Source of the DNA: Clostridia bacterium
GTDB lineage: Bacteria; Bacillota; Clostridia; Christensenellales; Aristaeellaceae
Length of the DNA stretch: 12,625 nucleotides
Reading direction: 5' to 3'
Assembly: GCA_900759005.1 (NCBI GenBank)
Contig: CAAEUQ010000067.1
Coordinates: 1 to 12,625, forward strand
In this document: positions 1 to 7,104 of the stretch, one piece after another
Layout of the letters: every line of letters starts with the position of its first letter
Position numbering within the stretch: position 1 is the first letter of the stretch
Translations under genes and position numbers: made by a program
Notes under the pieces: generated by a model
Database searches by the model: none
What the model was told of the DNA's origin: nothing
What the model saw: only the letters and a program-made list of their open reading frames with translations

Positions 1-80
1 AGCGTCAGCGGGCACCGCCCGCCGCCACCACGGCGGCGCAGCGATCGGAAAGTTGGGTACAACCTCCCTTTTCGCTCTAT

Positions 81-113
81 GAAAGGTTTTGAGTCGCTTC
101 CCGACTCAAAACC
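81..113 (-). terminator. Second terminator-like hairpin, repeat copy 1
   Basis: This is the same 12-bp stem (85-96 with 102-113) as in copy 2. Its minus-strand tail reads TTTC rather than TTTT because of the G/A difference at position 81, so it should terminate less well. It would act as a backup behind the copy 2 hairpin. Confidence 0.45.
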
Positions 114-215
114 GCTGCGACCAAGCGCGGCAGCAAGCGTCAGCGGGCACCGCCCGCCGCCACCACGGCAGCGCAGCGATCGGAAAGTTGGGTACAACCT
201 CCCTTTTCGCTCTAT

Positions 216-248
216 AAAAGGTTTTGAGTCGCTTCCCGACTCAAAACC
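216..248 (-). terminator. Rho-independent terminator-like hairpin of repeat copy 2
   Basis: A perfect 12-bp stem (220-231 with 237-248, GGTTTTGAGTCG and its complement) closes a 5-base loop. Read on the minus strand it is followed by TTTTAT. It is the first strong hairpin reached by transcripts leaving the secreted-protein gene that ends at 282, so it is the likely terminator for that leftward transcript. The T tract is short, so efficiency may be modest. Confidence 0.6.
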
Positions 249-281
249 GCCGCGACCAAACGCGGCAGCAATCGTCAGCGG

Positions 282-2525
282 TCACCGACCGTCTTCCATT
301 CGGCTCATGTCCAGCTTTTTCTGGAGCGCGCGAATCAGCGCATCCGTGCCTTCGCGCTTTTCTACGTGCTCCCATACCAGAGTGTAAAGATCCGAAAAGC
401 TTCCCGTGGGGAGATTTAGTAACACTCCGTTGGCGTTTGCCTGATACCGCGCCAGCGATTCTTCCGAAATCGCCCAGTACCAGTCCTCCATCTCCAGGCG
501 AATCGCGCGCTCGTGATCGAGCTTTTCCTGAAGCTCCTGCTTTGCCGATTCCGCCGCAGTGCCAAGCGCCGTTTCAAGCTGCGCAATCATCTCGTCCTGC
601 TGGCTCGTCTGCCTGTCGTATACAGCTTGATCCAGCAGCGGCTCTGCTTTCGCCGGAGCAAACGCCGCGCGTACATCCGCATCCATTTGCCCGATCAGAA
701 TTTTCAGAAAATCATTCGCCAGTCCAACATTTTCGCTCGCAGGATTCAGTATCGCGATATTGCAGTCCATCGGCAGGCGCGCCGGAGAATCCTTCGAAAA
801 CGATAGCGCCAGCGGAATGAACTGATATTCATCCAGATACTTTTCGCCGCACGGCGCCGCGCACGCGCCGTGCCAGCCGAACATCGGATTGTAATGGCGG
901 TTCGTTTCCTCGTTTGCGCGCTGCGCCTGCGCGTTCAGCGACTCGAGATCCAAATTGTCGAGCGCCTCCAGCGCCGCGCGCAGCTCCGGCGTATCATAGC
1001 CCGATTGCGCGCCCGATTGAATTTCCAGATCATAACTCTCCAGAATCGCCCGCAGCAGATCCGCGCGCAGATCGTCCGCACTGTTCTGCCAGTCCACGAG
1101 CGGAACAGTCGCCGTCGGAATCAGCGATTGAATGTATTCAAGCAAATCCACCCAGTTGGCCGGAATATCCTCGATCGATAGGTTCATCGCATTCAGGCAG
1201 CCGACATTTACGCCCGCACTGTAGCAGTCCACATCGAGCGGCACGCCGAGCACCTCGCCGTTTTGCATCAGCGGCGCGGAAACGCCGGGCAGCGCGCCGG
1301 ATACGAACGCACGTACCGATTCGCTCTGAATCGGCAGCGCCCAGCCGCGATTCAGGATGGGGCGGAGAATCTGTGCGTCGTAATGCGAGTTCAGAATCAG
1401 AATGTCCCATTGCGCCGATTTCGTCAAAAGGCCATCCAGCGCGTTGTCCGTGTCGTAAACCAGCCGAACGTTTACATTGTCGTGCGCGTTCTGAAATTTC
1501 AGAATTGCGTTCGTAAGATCGCCGCTATAGCTGATTGCAAGCACCGTTTTCGCCTCTTCGCTCCGCTCGATCTTGCGCACGACCACGCCCCCGTATTCGC
1601 CGGCGACATAGCAGCCGCTCGGCGTGATGACCGCCGGAACGCCGATATTGGGGTTCAGATCAATCGGCACGTCGGCGATATTGCGCACGCCGGATTCAAA
1701 ATTCACCGCGCGCAGCATATTTTCATCCACGAACAGAATCTCGCTCCCATATTGCACCAGCCCCTGCGGATAATAGAACCCCTCGGGAATCGGCGTCCAT
1801 TCGGCGGGGGCTTCGCCGGTCAGCGGCATTTTGCCCGCGCGCATCTGGCCGCGGTTCTGCCTGTCGGACGCGATCAGGAGAATCCCGTCGTCCCACGCGA
1901 TGGCATAGCTCACCGAAACGTCCACATCCGCCGCGCGCAGCGCGTCCGCGCCGGGGTCGAGGAAATACAGCTGGCCGAGCCCGACCATCGCGGGACTGAA
2001 CAGCACGATCGTTCCGTTTACGGTAAAGCACGCTTCGATTTGCGGAAAATAGCCGTCGTCCAGCGGCACGGCGCTCACGTCCAGCTCGCGCACGCGCTCA
2101 AGGCAGGCTTCGTCATCGCGAATGACGATCTTTTCCAGCGTGCAGCCGAGGTTTTCAAAGATCGAGCGGCTCTGGTTGAATCGGAACCACTGAGCGATCA
2201 TGTGCGCGCTGCCGTCCAGCATAAACCACGCCTGTTCGCTCGCGGAAACGGTCAGCCCGTCCGAATCCAGCGCGCTGTGATGAAGATAGCCGCGCGCTTC
2301 GGCGTTCAACGGATAGGAATGCAGCTCACCGGTCGATGCGTCGAAGGTGTGAACGGCGTTGTAGCCGTACATCCAGATCAGGTCGCCGTCTGCGCAGATT
2401 GCCCGAACGTAATCGTCAAATCCGTCGAAGCCCTCGCGCGCGACGATCGCGTCGCCCGCCGCCATTGCGGGAAGAGAAAGCGTTGCCAGCAGAATCAGAA
2501 CCAACAAACAGCGCAGCGTCTTCAT
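282..2525 (-). CDS. Secreted propeller-like / extracellular solute-binding-like protein, 747 aa
   Basis: A type I signal peptide is visible: MKTLRC, a hydrophobic core, then AMA at residues 20-22 before AGD. There is no lipobox cysteine, so this is not an obvious lipoprotein, unusual for a Gram-positive binding protein. Residues about 27-320 are rich in short beta-type repeats and resemble a propeller. Residues about 325-640 resemble a family 1 solute-binding protein: a VLAISYSGDL strand, an ILKFQNAHDNVNVRLVY segment, WDILIL, and GVPLDVDCYSAGVN. Residues about 640-690 form a charged, probably coiled helix. AAGGAGG lies 8 bases before the ATG and fixes the start. It lies 70 bp downstream of the GH78 rhamnosidase and may share its transcript. 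A sugar- or glycoside-binding role is inferred from that neighbour; no permease genes are in view. Domain boundaries are approximate and the propeller assignment is tentative. Confidence 0.8.
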   Translation of the reverse strand: MKTLRCLLVLILLATLSLPAMAAGDAIVAREGFDGFDDYVRAICADGDLIWMYGYNAVHTFDASTGELHSYPLNAEARGYLHHSALDSDGLTVSASEQAWFMLDGSAHMIAQWFRFNQSRSIFENLGCTLEKIVIRDDEACLERVRELDVSAVPLDDGYFPQIEACFTVNGTIVLFSPAMVGLGQLYFLDPGADALRAADVDVSVSYAIAWDDGILLIASDRQNRGQMRAGKMPLTGEAPAEWTPIPEGFYYPQGLVQYGSEILFVDENMLRAVNFESGVRNIADVPIDLNPNIGVPAVITPSGCYVAGEYGGVVVRKIERSEEAKTVLAISYSGDLTNAILKFQNAHDNVNVRLVYDTDNALDGLLTKSAQWDILILNSHYDAQILRPILNRGWALPIQSESVRAFVSGALPGVSAPLMQNGEVLGVPLDVDCYSAGVNVGCLNAMNLSIEDIPANWVDLLEYIQSLIPTATVPLVDWQNSADDLRADLLRAILESYDLEIQSGAQSGYDTPELRAALEALDNLDLESLNAQAQRANEETNRHYNPMFGWHGACAAPCGEKYLDEYQFIPLALSFSKDSPARLPMDCNIAILNPASENVGLANDFLKILIGQMDADVRAAFAPAKAEPLLDQAVYDRQTSQQDEMIAQLETALGTAAESAKQELQEKLDHERAIRLEMEDWYWAISEESLARYQANANGVLLNLPTGSFSDLYTLVWEHVEKREGTDALIRALQKKLDMSRMEDGR

Positions 2526-2528
2526 TCA

Positions 2529-2586
2529 AAAAACCTCCTTTTCGTGCGCTTATTCTACAGATTAGACCCGCGAGAAGGAGGTTTTT
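2529..2586 (-). promoter_or_regulatory. Inverted repeat able to sequester the ribosome binding site of the secreted-protein gene
   Basis: On the minus strand AAAAACCTCCTT (2586-2575) lies 34 bases upstream of its exact complement AAGGAGGTTTTT (2540-2529), which contains the ribosome binding site. In RNA these 12 bases would pair and bury the AAGGAGG. A small TCTA/TAGA stem can form in the loop. The second arm ends in a T run, so it could alternatively act as a weak terminator or attenuator between the rhamnosidase and this gene. The pairing is seen directly; regulation is inferred. Confidence 0.55.
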
Positions 2587-2595
2587 ATTCAAAAT

Positions 2596-5124
2596 TTATA
2601 ATTTAATTGCAAAATCGTGAAAGCCGCTGCCAATTTCATGCGTTTCGCCGCCGAACGCGACCTTTGCGCGCGCGCCGAACGGCACGGTTACGTGCAAATG
2701 CGTTTCGCCATAGCGTTTGAACCAGCGAACGGCGACCTCGCCCAGCGGCGTTTCAAACGCGGTCTGTGCGCTCATGAGCTTTTCCGGAAAATGCGGGCGC
2801 ACGGTGAATTCCGTCCAGCCCGCGCCGGTCGGGTACACGCCGCAGATCGACGCCTGAAGCCATTTGTCGATCGAGCCGAACATCGGGTGGCTGTGCGAAT
2901 TCATCTCCGGATTCTTTTTCAGCTCGAAGCGCTCCCAGACCGTCGTCGCCTCCTGCTGAATCATGAATCCGTAGGAAGGGTAATCCTCTCTCGTAATCAG
3001 ATTCCATGCTTCGTTCACATATCCGTATTCGGTGAGCATTTCGAGCATATACAGCGTGGTCAGATTGCCGGTGGTGAATCGGTAATCGCGAGAAACGAGG
3101 TCGTCGCGGAGCAGCTTTGCCGCGCGCGGCGCGTCCTGTTCGGGAATGATTTTCAGCCACAGCGCGAACGCCTGACACCCCTGCGAGCCGGTCGCGATTC
3201 GCGCGGTTTCGGAATGATACCATTTCTCCAGCATCGCGCGGCGAATCTTTTCCGCCATATCATGCCAGAAAGCAGGATTCTCACCGAGAATTTCCGCGCA
3301 TTGCTCGAGGATTCGGCAATTGAGATAGGAATAGCCCGTGGACATGAATATGCCCGGCGTGGTCGCGGACTGCGCGCCTTCGCCCGATTCGTTCGTAATG
3401 CACGCATAGACCGGCGCCGCCCAATCGCCATAATACGAATAGTTCACGATGAATCCCTCGCTGCGCGAAAGCAGGTATTTTTCCCACGCGCACAGATGCG
3501 GATAGGCGTTTTTGAGCAATCGGAGATTGCCGCCGTGTCGATACGATTCAAACGCCGCCATCAGAAAGCTCGAGCAGACCGGATCCGCCGGCCGGCAGCC
3601 GAAGATATACGGCGCGGTACAGGTAATCGCACCGTCCGGAGACTGCGCGCCGATCAGGTCGCCGACGATCTTTTCGAACATCCGCGTAAAATCGAAATTA
3701 TAAGGCGTTTCCTGAAAGCGGACGGTCGCGTCGTTCATCCAGCCCTGCCGCTCGTCGCGCTGCGGGCAATCGGTGAGAATGCCGTGCTGATTGGCGCGCT
3801 CGGTGGCAATTGCGAGATCGTGAATCCGCGTAACCAGCGCCGAGCCGCAGCGGAAAAACGCGCGCTTGTCCATATCCGTGCGCAGCGAAACCGCCTGCAC
3901 GTCCTTCGGCGAAAGCGCCGGAACGCCGTCGATTCGCGCATAGCGGAAGCCGTGATAGGTGAATTCCGGCTGCCAGACGCGCAGGTCGCGCGCGTCGCCG
4001 GACGCGATGTAAATATCTTCCGCCTTCGCGCCGCGCAGGGGCGCGGAAAACAGCGATTTGCCGTCCTCCTCGAGCTCTTCGGAATGCCGAATGCGGATGG
4101 TTTGACCGGCGACCAGCTCCTCCGGCAGCCGCAGCCGCACCACGCCCGCGATGTTTTCGCCGAAATCGATCATCCATGCGCCGCCGACGTTCCAGATTGC
4201 GACCGGCTCACGCGCTTCGCATTCGACGATCGGTTCGACGATCATCGGCTCCATCCTTCCGCCCGGCTTTTCGACTGCCTTTGCCGCCGAAAAGCCGGTA
4301 AATCCGACCTTGTTCCAATCGGGGACTGCGCGCCGCGCGTCGAACGTTTCGCCGTTAAAGAGATCGTTATTCGCAATCGCGCCCGCGCCCGCCTGCCAGT
4401 CGGAATCGGTATACAGCCATTCGATCGAGCCGTCCGAATACGCAATTTTCAGCATCACGGTCAGCTGCGGTATGCCGTTAAAGCGCACTTCGCGGCCATC
4501 GGACAGCGTATGCAGCGTCTGATCGTTGCGCCGCCAGCCCTCGCCGACGATCGCAGATAAGCAGTTTTCACCCTGTTCGAGCGCGATTTCTTCCATAATA
4601 TACTGGCATTCGCGGGTATAATCGGTATGCGCGGGATCGAGCTTCGCGCCGCCGATACGCCTGCCGTTCAGGAACAGCGCGTGGTATCCGATTCCGCAGG
4701 CATAGAGGATTGCGCGTTCGACCGGCTTTTTCGCGCTGAATTCGCGCCGGAAATAGACGGCTCGCCCGCGGACGTCCTCGTTTGCCGCAATCCAGCCCGC
4801 GCGCCAGTCCGCGCGCGCGTTGTAGAAAATCTCCGTTCCCGGAATCGCGGTTTCGCCGAAATTGTCGCGTATTTCGACGGTGATTTCGATCGGCACGCCC
4901 TCGGGAAGCGGCGCGCCGCCGTATTGAATCCACATTTGCTCCCGCTGAATCCAGCCGCTGTCCCATTCGCCCGCGCGCACGCGGCAGGCAGTCTGGCGCG
5001 CGTTTTCGCGATCGGAAATCGCGCCCCACGAGAAATACACTTTCCCGCGCGCGTCGACCAGCCGCGTCCGCATTCCGCCCTTCAGGATATGAAAATTCGC
5101 ACCGATGCGATTGATCTGAAGCAT
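2596..5124 (-). CDS. Alpha-L-rhamnosidase, glycoside hydrolase family 78, 842 aa
   Basis: Family GH78 enzymes release terminal alpha-L-rhamnose by an inverting mechanism. The usual order of parts is visible: an N-terminal beta domain with RAILYACGIGYHALFLNGRR near residues 137-156 and LDPAHTDYT at 162-170; a second beta domain with DFGENIAGVVRLRL at 320-333 and VWQPEFTYHGFRYARIDG at 383-400; the helical catalytic barrel with DCPQRDERQGW at 452-462; and a C-terminal beta domain. By family comparison Glu458 is the likely general acid, and Glu731 in ATTVWER the likely general base. There is no signal peptide, so the enzyme is probably cytoplasmic and acts on imported rhamnosides. AAGGAGG lies 6 bases before the ATG. 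The length is in the normal range for the family and the gene looks intact. Substrate linkage cannot be read from the sequence. Confidence 0.93.
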   Translation of the reverse strand: MLQINRIGANFHILKGGMRTRLVDARGKVYFSWGAISDRENARQTACRVRAGEWDSGWIQREQMWIQYGGAPLPEGVPIEITVEIRDNFGETAIPGTEIFYNARADWRAGWIAANEDVRGRAVYFRREFSAKKPVERAILYACGIGYHALFLNGRRIGGAKLDPAHTDYTRECQYIMEEIALEQGENCLSAIVGEGWRRNDQTLHTLSDGREVRFNGIPQLTVMLKIAYSDGSIEWLYTDSDWQAGAGAIANNDLFNGETFDARRAVPDWNKVGFTGFSAAKAVEKPGGRMEPMIVEPIVECEAREPVAIWNVGGAWMIDFGENIAGVVRLRLPEELVAGQTIRIRHSEELEEDGKSLFSAPLRGAKAEDIYIASGDARDLRVWQPEFTYHGFRYARIDGVPALSPKDVQAVSLRTDMDKRAFFRCGSALVTRIHDLAIATERANQHGILTDCPQRDERQGWMNDATVRFQETPYNFDFTRMFEKIVGDLIGAQSPDGAITCTAPYIFGCRPADPVCSSFLMAAFESYRHGGNLRLLKNAYPHLCAWEKYLLSRSEGFIVNYSYYGDWAAPVYACITNESGEGAQSATTPGIFMSTGYSYLNCRILEQCAEILGENPAFWHDMAEKIRRAMLEKWYHSETARIATGSQGCQAFALWLKIIPEQDAPRAAKLLRDDLVSRDYRFTTGNLTTLYMLEMLTEYGYVNEAWNLITREDYPSYGFMIQQEATTVWERFELKKNPEMNSHSHPMFGSIDKWLQASICGVYPTGAGWTEFTVRPHFPEKLMSAQTAFETPLGEVAVRWFKRYGETHLHVTVPFGARAKVAFGGETHEIGSGFHDFAIKL

Positions 5125-5160
5125 GAACGTCCTCCTTCGAAAAGTGAATTCGCTGCATCC

Positions 5161-5189
5161 ATTTTAACACAAAATGCGTTTACTGGGAA
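5161..5189 (-). promoter_or_regulatory. Candidate sigma-A promoter of the rhamnosidase gene
   Basis: On the minus strand TTCCCA (5189-5184) and TAAAAT (5166-5161) are separated by 17 bases. The -10 matches 5 of 6 and the -35 matches 4 of 6 consensus positions. The -10 lies 36 bases upstream of the start codon, leaving a short leader that carries the AAGGAGG site. Confidence 0.45.
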
Positions 5190-5239
5190 TCCCTTCGGCG
5201 AAAAAACGCGGCGCGGGCGGGATACTTTCGGGCAAAAAT

Positions 5240-5278
5240 TTCTCGAAAATAATGAAAAAGACCTGTACAATTCGAGAA
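5240..5278. promoter_or_regulatory. 8-bp inverted repeat overlapping the zinc-ribbon promoter
   Basis: TTCTCGAA (5240-5247) and TTCGAGAA (5271-5278) are exact reverse complements, with centres 31 bp apart, about three helical turns. The right arm sits in the -35/-10 spacer of the zinc-ribbon promoter, and the pair lies in the divergent region shared with the rhamnosidase. It could be an operator, but an 8-bp match can arise by chance. Confidence 0.3.
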
Positions 5279-5292
5279 TACTGTGTTATAAT
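5264..5292 (+). promoter_or_regulatory. Sigma-A promoter of the zinc-ribbon gene
   Basis: TGTACA (5264-5269), a 17-base spacer and a consensus TATAAT (5287-5292) make a strong candidate. Transcription would begin near 5299, giving a leader of about 110 nt, long for so small a gene. Confidence 0.7.
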
Positions 5293-5298
5293 GTCTCC

Positions 5299-5408
5299 AG
5301 CCCCGAGAATAGCTTCGAAACCGTATCCCTCCGGTGGAACCCTACCGACGACAGGACTCGGCATCAAAGGCAGGATCGTATGGGCACACAAATTAGGAGG
5401 GTATATCC
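5299..5408 (+). promoter_or_regulatory. Potentially structured 5' leader of the zinc-ribbon gene
   Basis: The predicted RNA begins close to CCGAG (5303-5307), which can pair with CTCGG (5357-5361). Inside lies the hairpin CGGTGG-AACC-CTACCG (5332-5347), 6 bp with one G-U pair. AGGAGG (5395-5400) stands 8 bases before the ATG. I do not recognise a known riboswitch class. GGTGGAAC recalls part of the T-box consensus, but the rest of a T-box is missing. It could be an uncharacterised regulatory leader or simply an untranslated region of a highly expressed gene. Confidence 0.4.
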
Positions 5409-5702
5409 ATGTTCGAAGACAAGACCTTGAAGTGCCGTGAGTGCGGCGCGGAATTCGTTTTCACCGCTTCTGAGCAGCAGTTCTATGCTGACAAGGGCTT
5501 CCAGAATGAGCCCGGCCGCTGCCCGGCTTGCCGTGCTGCGCGTCGCGCCCAGAACGGTGGAGCTCCCCGCGGCGAGCGCCAGATGTACGACGTCATCTGC
5601 GATGCGTGCGGTCAGCCCACTCAGGTTCCGTTCCAGCCCCGCGGAGATCGTCCGGTCTACTGCAGAGCGTGCCTCGAAGCCAATCGTCCCGCTCGTTACT
5701 AA
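5409..5702 (+). CDS. Double zinc-ribbon protein (zinc-ribbon domain-containing), 97 aa
   Basis: Two four-cysteine ribbons are visible: Cys9/Cys12 with Cys38/Cys41, and Cys64/Cys67 with Cys85/Cys88. The N-terminal part (FEDKTLKCRECGAEFVFTA) and the C-terminal ribbon (ICDACG and RPVYCRACLE) match a small zinc-ribbon family I know as common in Clostridia. Its function is not established as far as I know; nucleic-acid or protein binding in the cytoplasm is a reasonable guess. Codon choice differs from the neighbours: all Phe are TTC, all Lys are AAG, and Arg CGT and Ala GCT are frequent, as in highly expressed genes. It has its own promoter, long leader and terminator, so it is a single-gene unit. 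The AGGAGG site supports the start. Confidence 0.88.
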   Translation: MFEDKTLKCRECGAEFVFTASEQQFYADKGFQNEPGRCPACRAARRAQNGGAPRGERQMYDVICDACGQPTQVPFQPRGDRPVYCRACLEANRPARY

Positions 5703-5747
5703 TCGACGTTTCCGCTTTGGATCGCTTGCGGTTCAATGTTGAATGCG

Positions 5748-5782
5748 AAGCCGAGGATTTTCATCCCCGGCTTTGTTTTTTA
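5748..5782 (+). terminator. Rho-independent terminator of the zinc-ribbon gene
   Basis: The arms AAGCCGAGGAT (5748-5758) and ATCCCCGGCTT (5763-5773) pair over 11 positions with one A-C mismatch and a TTTC loop, followed by TGTTTTTTA. It ends right at the stop codon of the convergent ferritin-like gene. Read the other way there is no T tract, so it serves mainly the rightward transcript. Confidence 0.88.
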
Positions 5783-7060
5783 TTTCGTATAGGCGAGCGG
5801 ACGCTCGACCTTCTGATCTGCGATTGGCAGTCGACCGAGGCTTGTATTGTCCTCCGTTCGATTGCGCAGCGCTTCCACCGGATTCGGTGCGGTTTCAAAT
5901 CGATAATCGACGCCGTTTTTCCAGATATATTCCTGCATAAAGCGATGACTGGTCACGTCCTCGAGCGGCCGATTGACCTGCTTCTGATAATCCGCGAAGG
6001 TATCGAGCCCATCGATTTTGCGCACGTCGGCGTAATCCTCGCGCACGGCGGTGCGACTAACCGTGCCCTCCAGAATTTTCCGGACATAGCCGATATTGCT
6101 TTCCAATCGGAGCGGCGCGGGGAAGAATGCGTCGGGAATTACGTCGTACCAGTCCTTTTTCTCGTATTCGCGCAGGAGTGACAGCGCCATGTGCAAATGC
6201 ATCAGTTCCTTTTCAAACATTTCGTCCCAGATCGCGCGGATGCGCAGGTCTGTTTCCGTTTCGCGACAGCTCCAATAGAGCCAGCATTCGACATACTGAT
6301 GCGTGAGCAGATCCTCCAGCATACTCGTGCCCGGCACGAGCAGGCTTCCATACTGTGTGACGTGCTGTTCTTCGATCATGCCGATTTCCTGATACAGCCG
6401 GCGACCGGTTTCCTCCTGCCAGAGCGCGGCGGTATTCATATAATAATTCATCGTCTGCTGTTCGGCGGCGGTGATCGTGTTCGCGGCGAGCAGGTCGATC
6501 GTCGCCGGAAGCGGATTCAGCGGGCGGCGAATGGAATCGTAGGGATGACGATGATGCGCGACGGTCGGTCTGCCGGGCGTAATTTCCGTATAGCCGCCGA
6601 CGAGCGTTTCCGCGTGAACGCCGGACGTGCATTCGAGATAATCCGAATAGCGGTACAGGTGATCGAAATCCTCCAGAAGCGCGAAATCCAGCGCGCGCTT
6701 GACGTTTGCATCGGTCACGCGCGCCGCCAGATGCGCAGTGAGATCCACGGCGAGCTGCTCATAGCCGATCGTATGCTCGAGCGGCGTTTCATCGGCGGGC
6801 TTCAAATGGGCGATCAGCTTTTGCTGCTGCTGTTCGCTGCGGCGGATCAGCGCAAGCCTGCGGCGCAGGTCGTTATCGCCGATGGCGCGCGAAAAGCGAT
6901 GCGAAAACCATACGTTTTCAAATTCCGTGCCGTTCATCAGTATGATTCGCGCGCGGGTATAGGGATCGACCGTCCTTTTGTCATAGGGCGGCTGCCGGAG
7001 CTTTTCCCAGTTCAGGATAAGCTCCGCGTTTTTTGCGGGACTTATTTCAAACGGATTCAT
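5780..7060 (-). CDS. Ferritin-like di-iron protein of unknown function, 426 aa
   Basis: The ligand pattern of a ferritin-like four-helix bundle is visible: Glu200 in the first helix, E230-E-Q-H233 in the second, Glu258 in the third (QYVECWLYW) and E285-L-M-H288 in the fourth. That is the usual Glu, ExxH, Glu, ExxH arrangement of a carboxylate-bridged di-iron site. A further hairpin upstream has Glu101 and D131-F-D-H134; its spacing from Glu to His (33) equals that of Glu200 to His233, which suggests an internal duplication. There is no signal peptide or membrane segment, so it should be cytoplasmic. The start at 7060 is chosen because AAAGGAGG lies just upstream; the frame continues 1.3 kb further but only antisense to the PHP gene. 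Activity could be oxidase, oxygenase, peroxidase or iron binding. It is divergent from the PHP gene across a dyad. Confidence 0.82.
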   Translation of the reverse strand: MNPFEISPAKNAELILNWEKLRQPPYDKRTVDPYTRARIILMNGTEFENVWFSHRFSRAIGDNDLRRRLALIRRSEQQQQKLIAHLKPADETPLEHTIGYEQLAVDLTAHLAARVTDANVKRALDFALLEDFDHLYRYSDYLECTSGVHAETLVGGYTEITPGRPTVAHHRHPYDSIRRPLNPLPATIDLLAANTITAAEQQTMNYYMNTAALWQEETGRRLYQEIGMIEEQHVTQYGSLLVPGTSMLEDLLTHQYVECWLYWSCRETETDLRIRAIWDEMFEKELMHLHMALSLLREYEKKDWYDVIPDAFFPAPLRLESNIGYVRKILEGTVSRTAVREDYADVRKIDGLDTFADYQKQVNRPLEDVTSHRFMQEYIWKNGVDYRFETAPNPVEALRNRTEDNTSLGRLPIADQKVERPLAYTK

Positions 7061-7104
7061 ATTGCTTTCCTCCTTTTTCGTAGTATGCGCGCGCGTCGGC
7101 GCGG

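Larger units (their letters stand above)
1..300. repeat. Tandem 135-bp repeat array (two full copies plus edge of a third)
   Basis: Copy 1 (1-135) and copy 2 (136-270) align without gaps and differ at only four positions (35/170, 81/216, 116/251, 125/260). A third copy starts at 271, stays recognisable for about 20 bases, and decays inside the 3' end of the neighbouring secreted-protein gene, whose stop codon (282-284) lies in it. Each unit holds a 12-bp stem with a 5-base loop (85-113, 220-248). It also holds a GC-rich hairpin, perfect over 7 bp in copy 1 (20-26 with 32-38) and broken by one change in copy 2, and a short AGCGA/TCGCT pairing around a GGGAGG-like element on the minus strand. 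The array probably continues left of the window. A plus-strand frame stays open because 135 is a multiple of three, but nothing else supports a gene. It is most likely an extragenic structured repeat with a transcription-end role. Confidence 0.9.

Noticed and set aside
1..300. CRISPR array
   Set aside because: The unit is 135 bp, copies are directly adjacent and there are no unique spacers or cas genes.
79..387. Plus-strand frame of 102 codons across the tandem repeat
   Set aside because: It stays open because the unit is a multiple of three bases. It has no ribosome binding site, runs through terminator stems, and ends antisense inside the secreted-protein gene. A translated repeat peptide cannot be excluded but is not supported.
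1263..2606. 447-codon plus-strand frame opposite the secreted-protein gene
   Set aside because: It is antisense to a well-supported gene, with Arg/His/Ala-rich composition typical of shadow frames in GC-rich DNA and no ribosome binding site.
2617..4560. 647-codon plus-strand frame opposite the rhamnosidase gene
   Set aside because: It is the antisense shadow of a GH78 gene with clear motifs; its protein is Arg/Ala-rich and resembles no family I know.
5330..5347. T-box antiterminator-like sequence GGTGGAAC
   Set aside because: The remaining T-box parts (specifier loop, AG bulge, terminator) are missing and the downstream gene is not an aminoacyl-tRNA or amino-acid gene.
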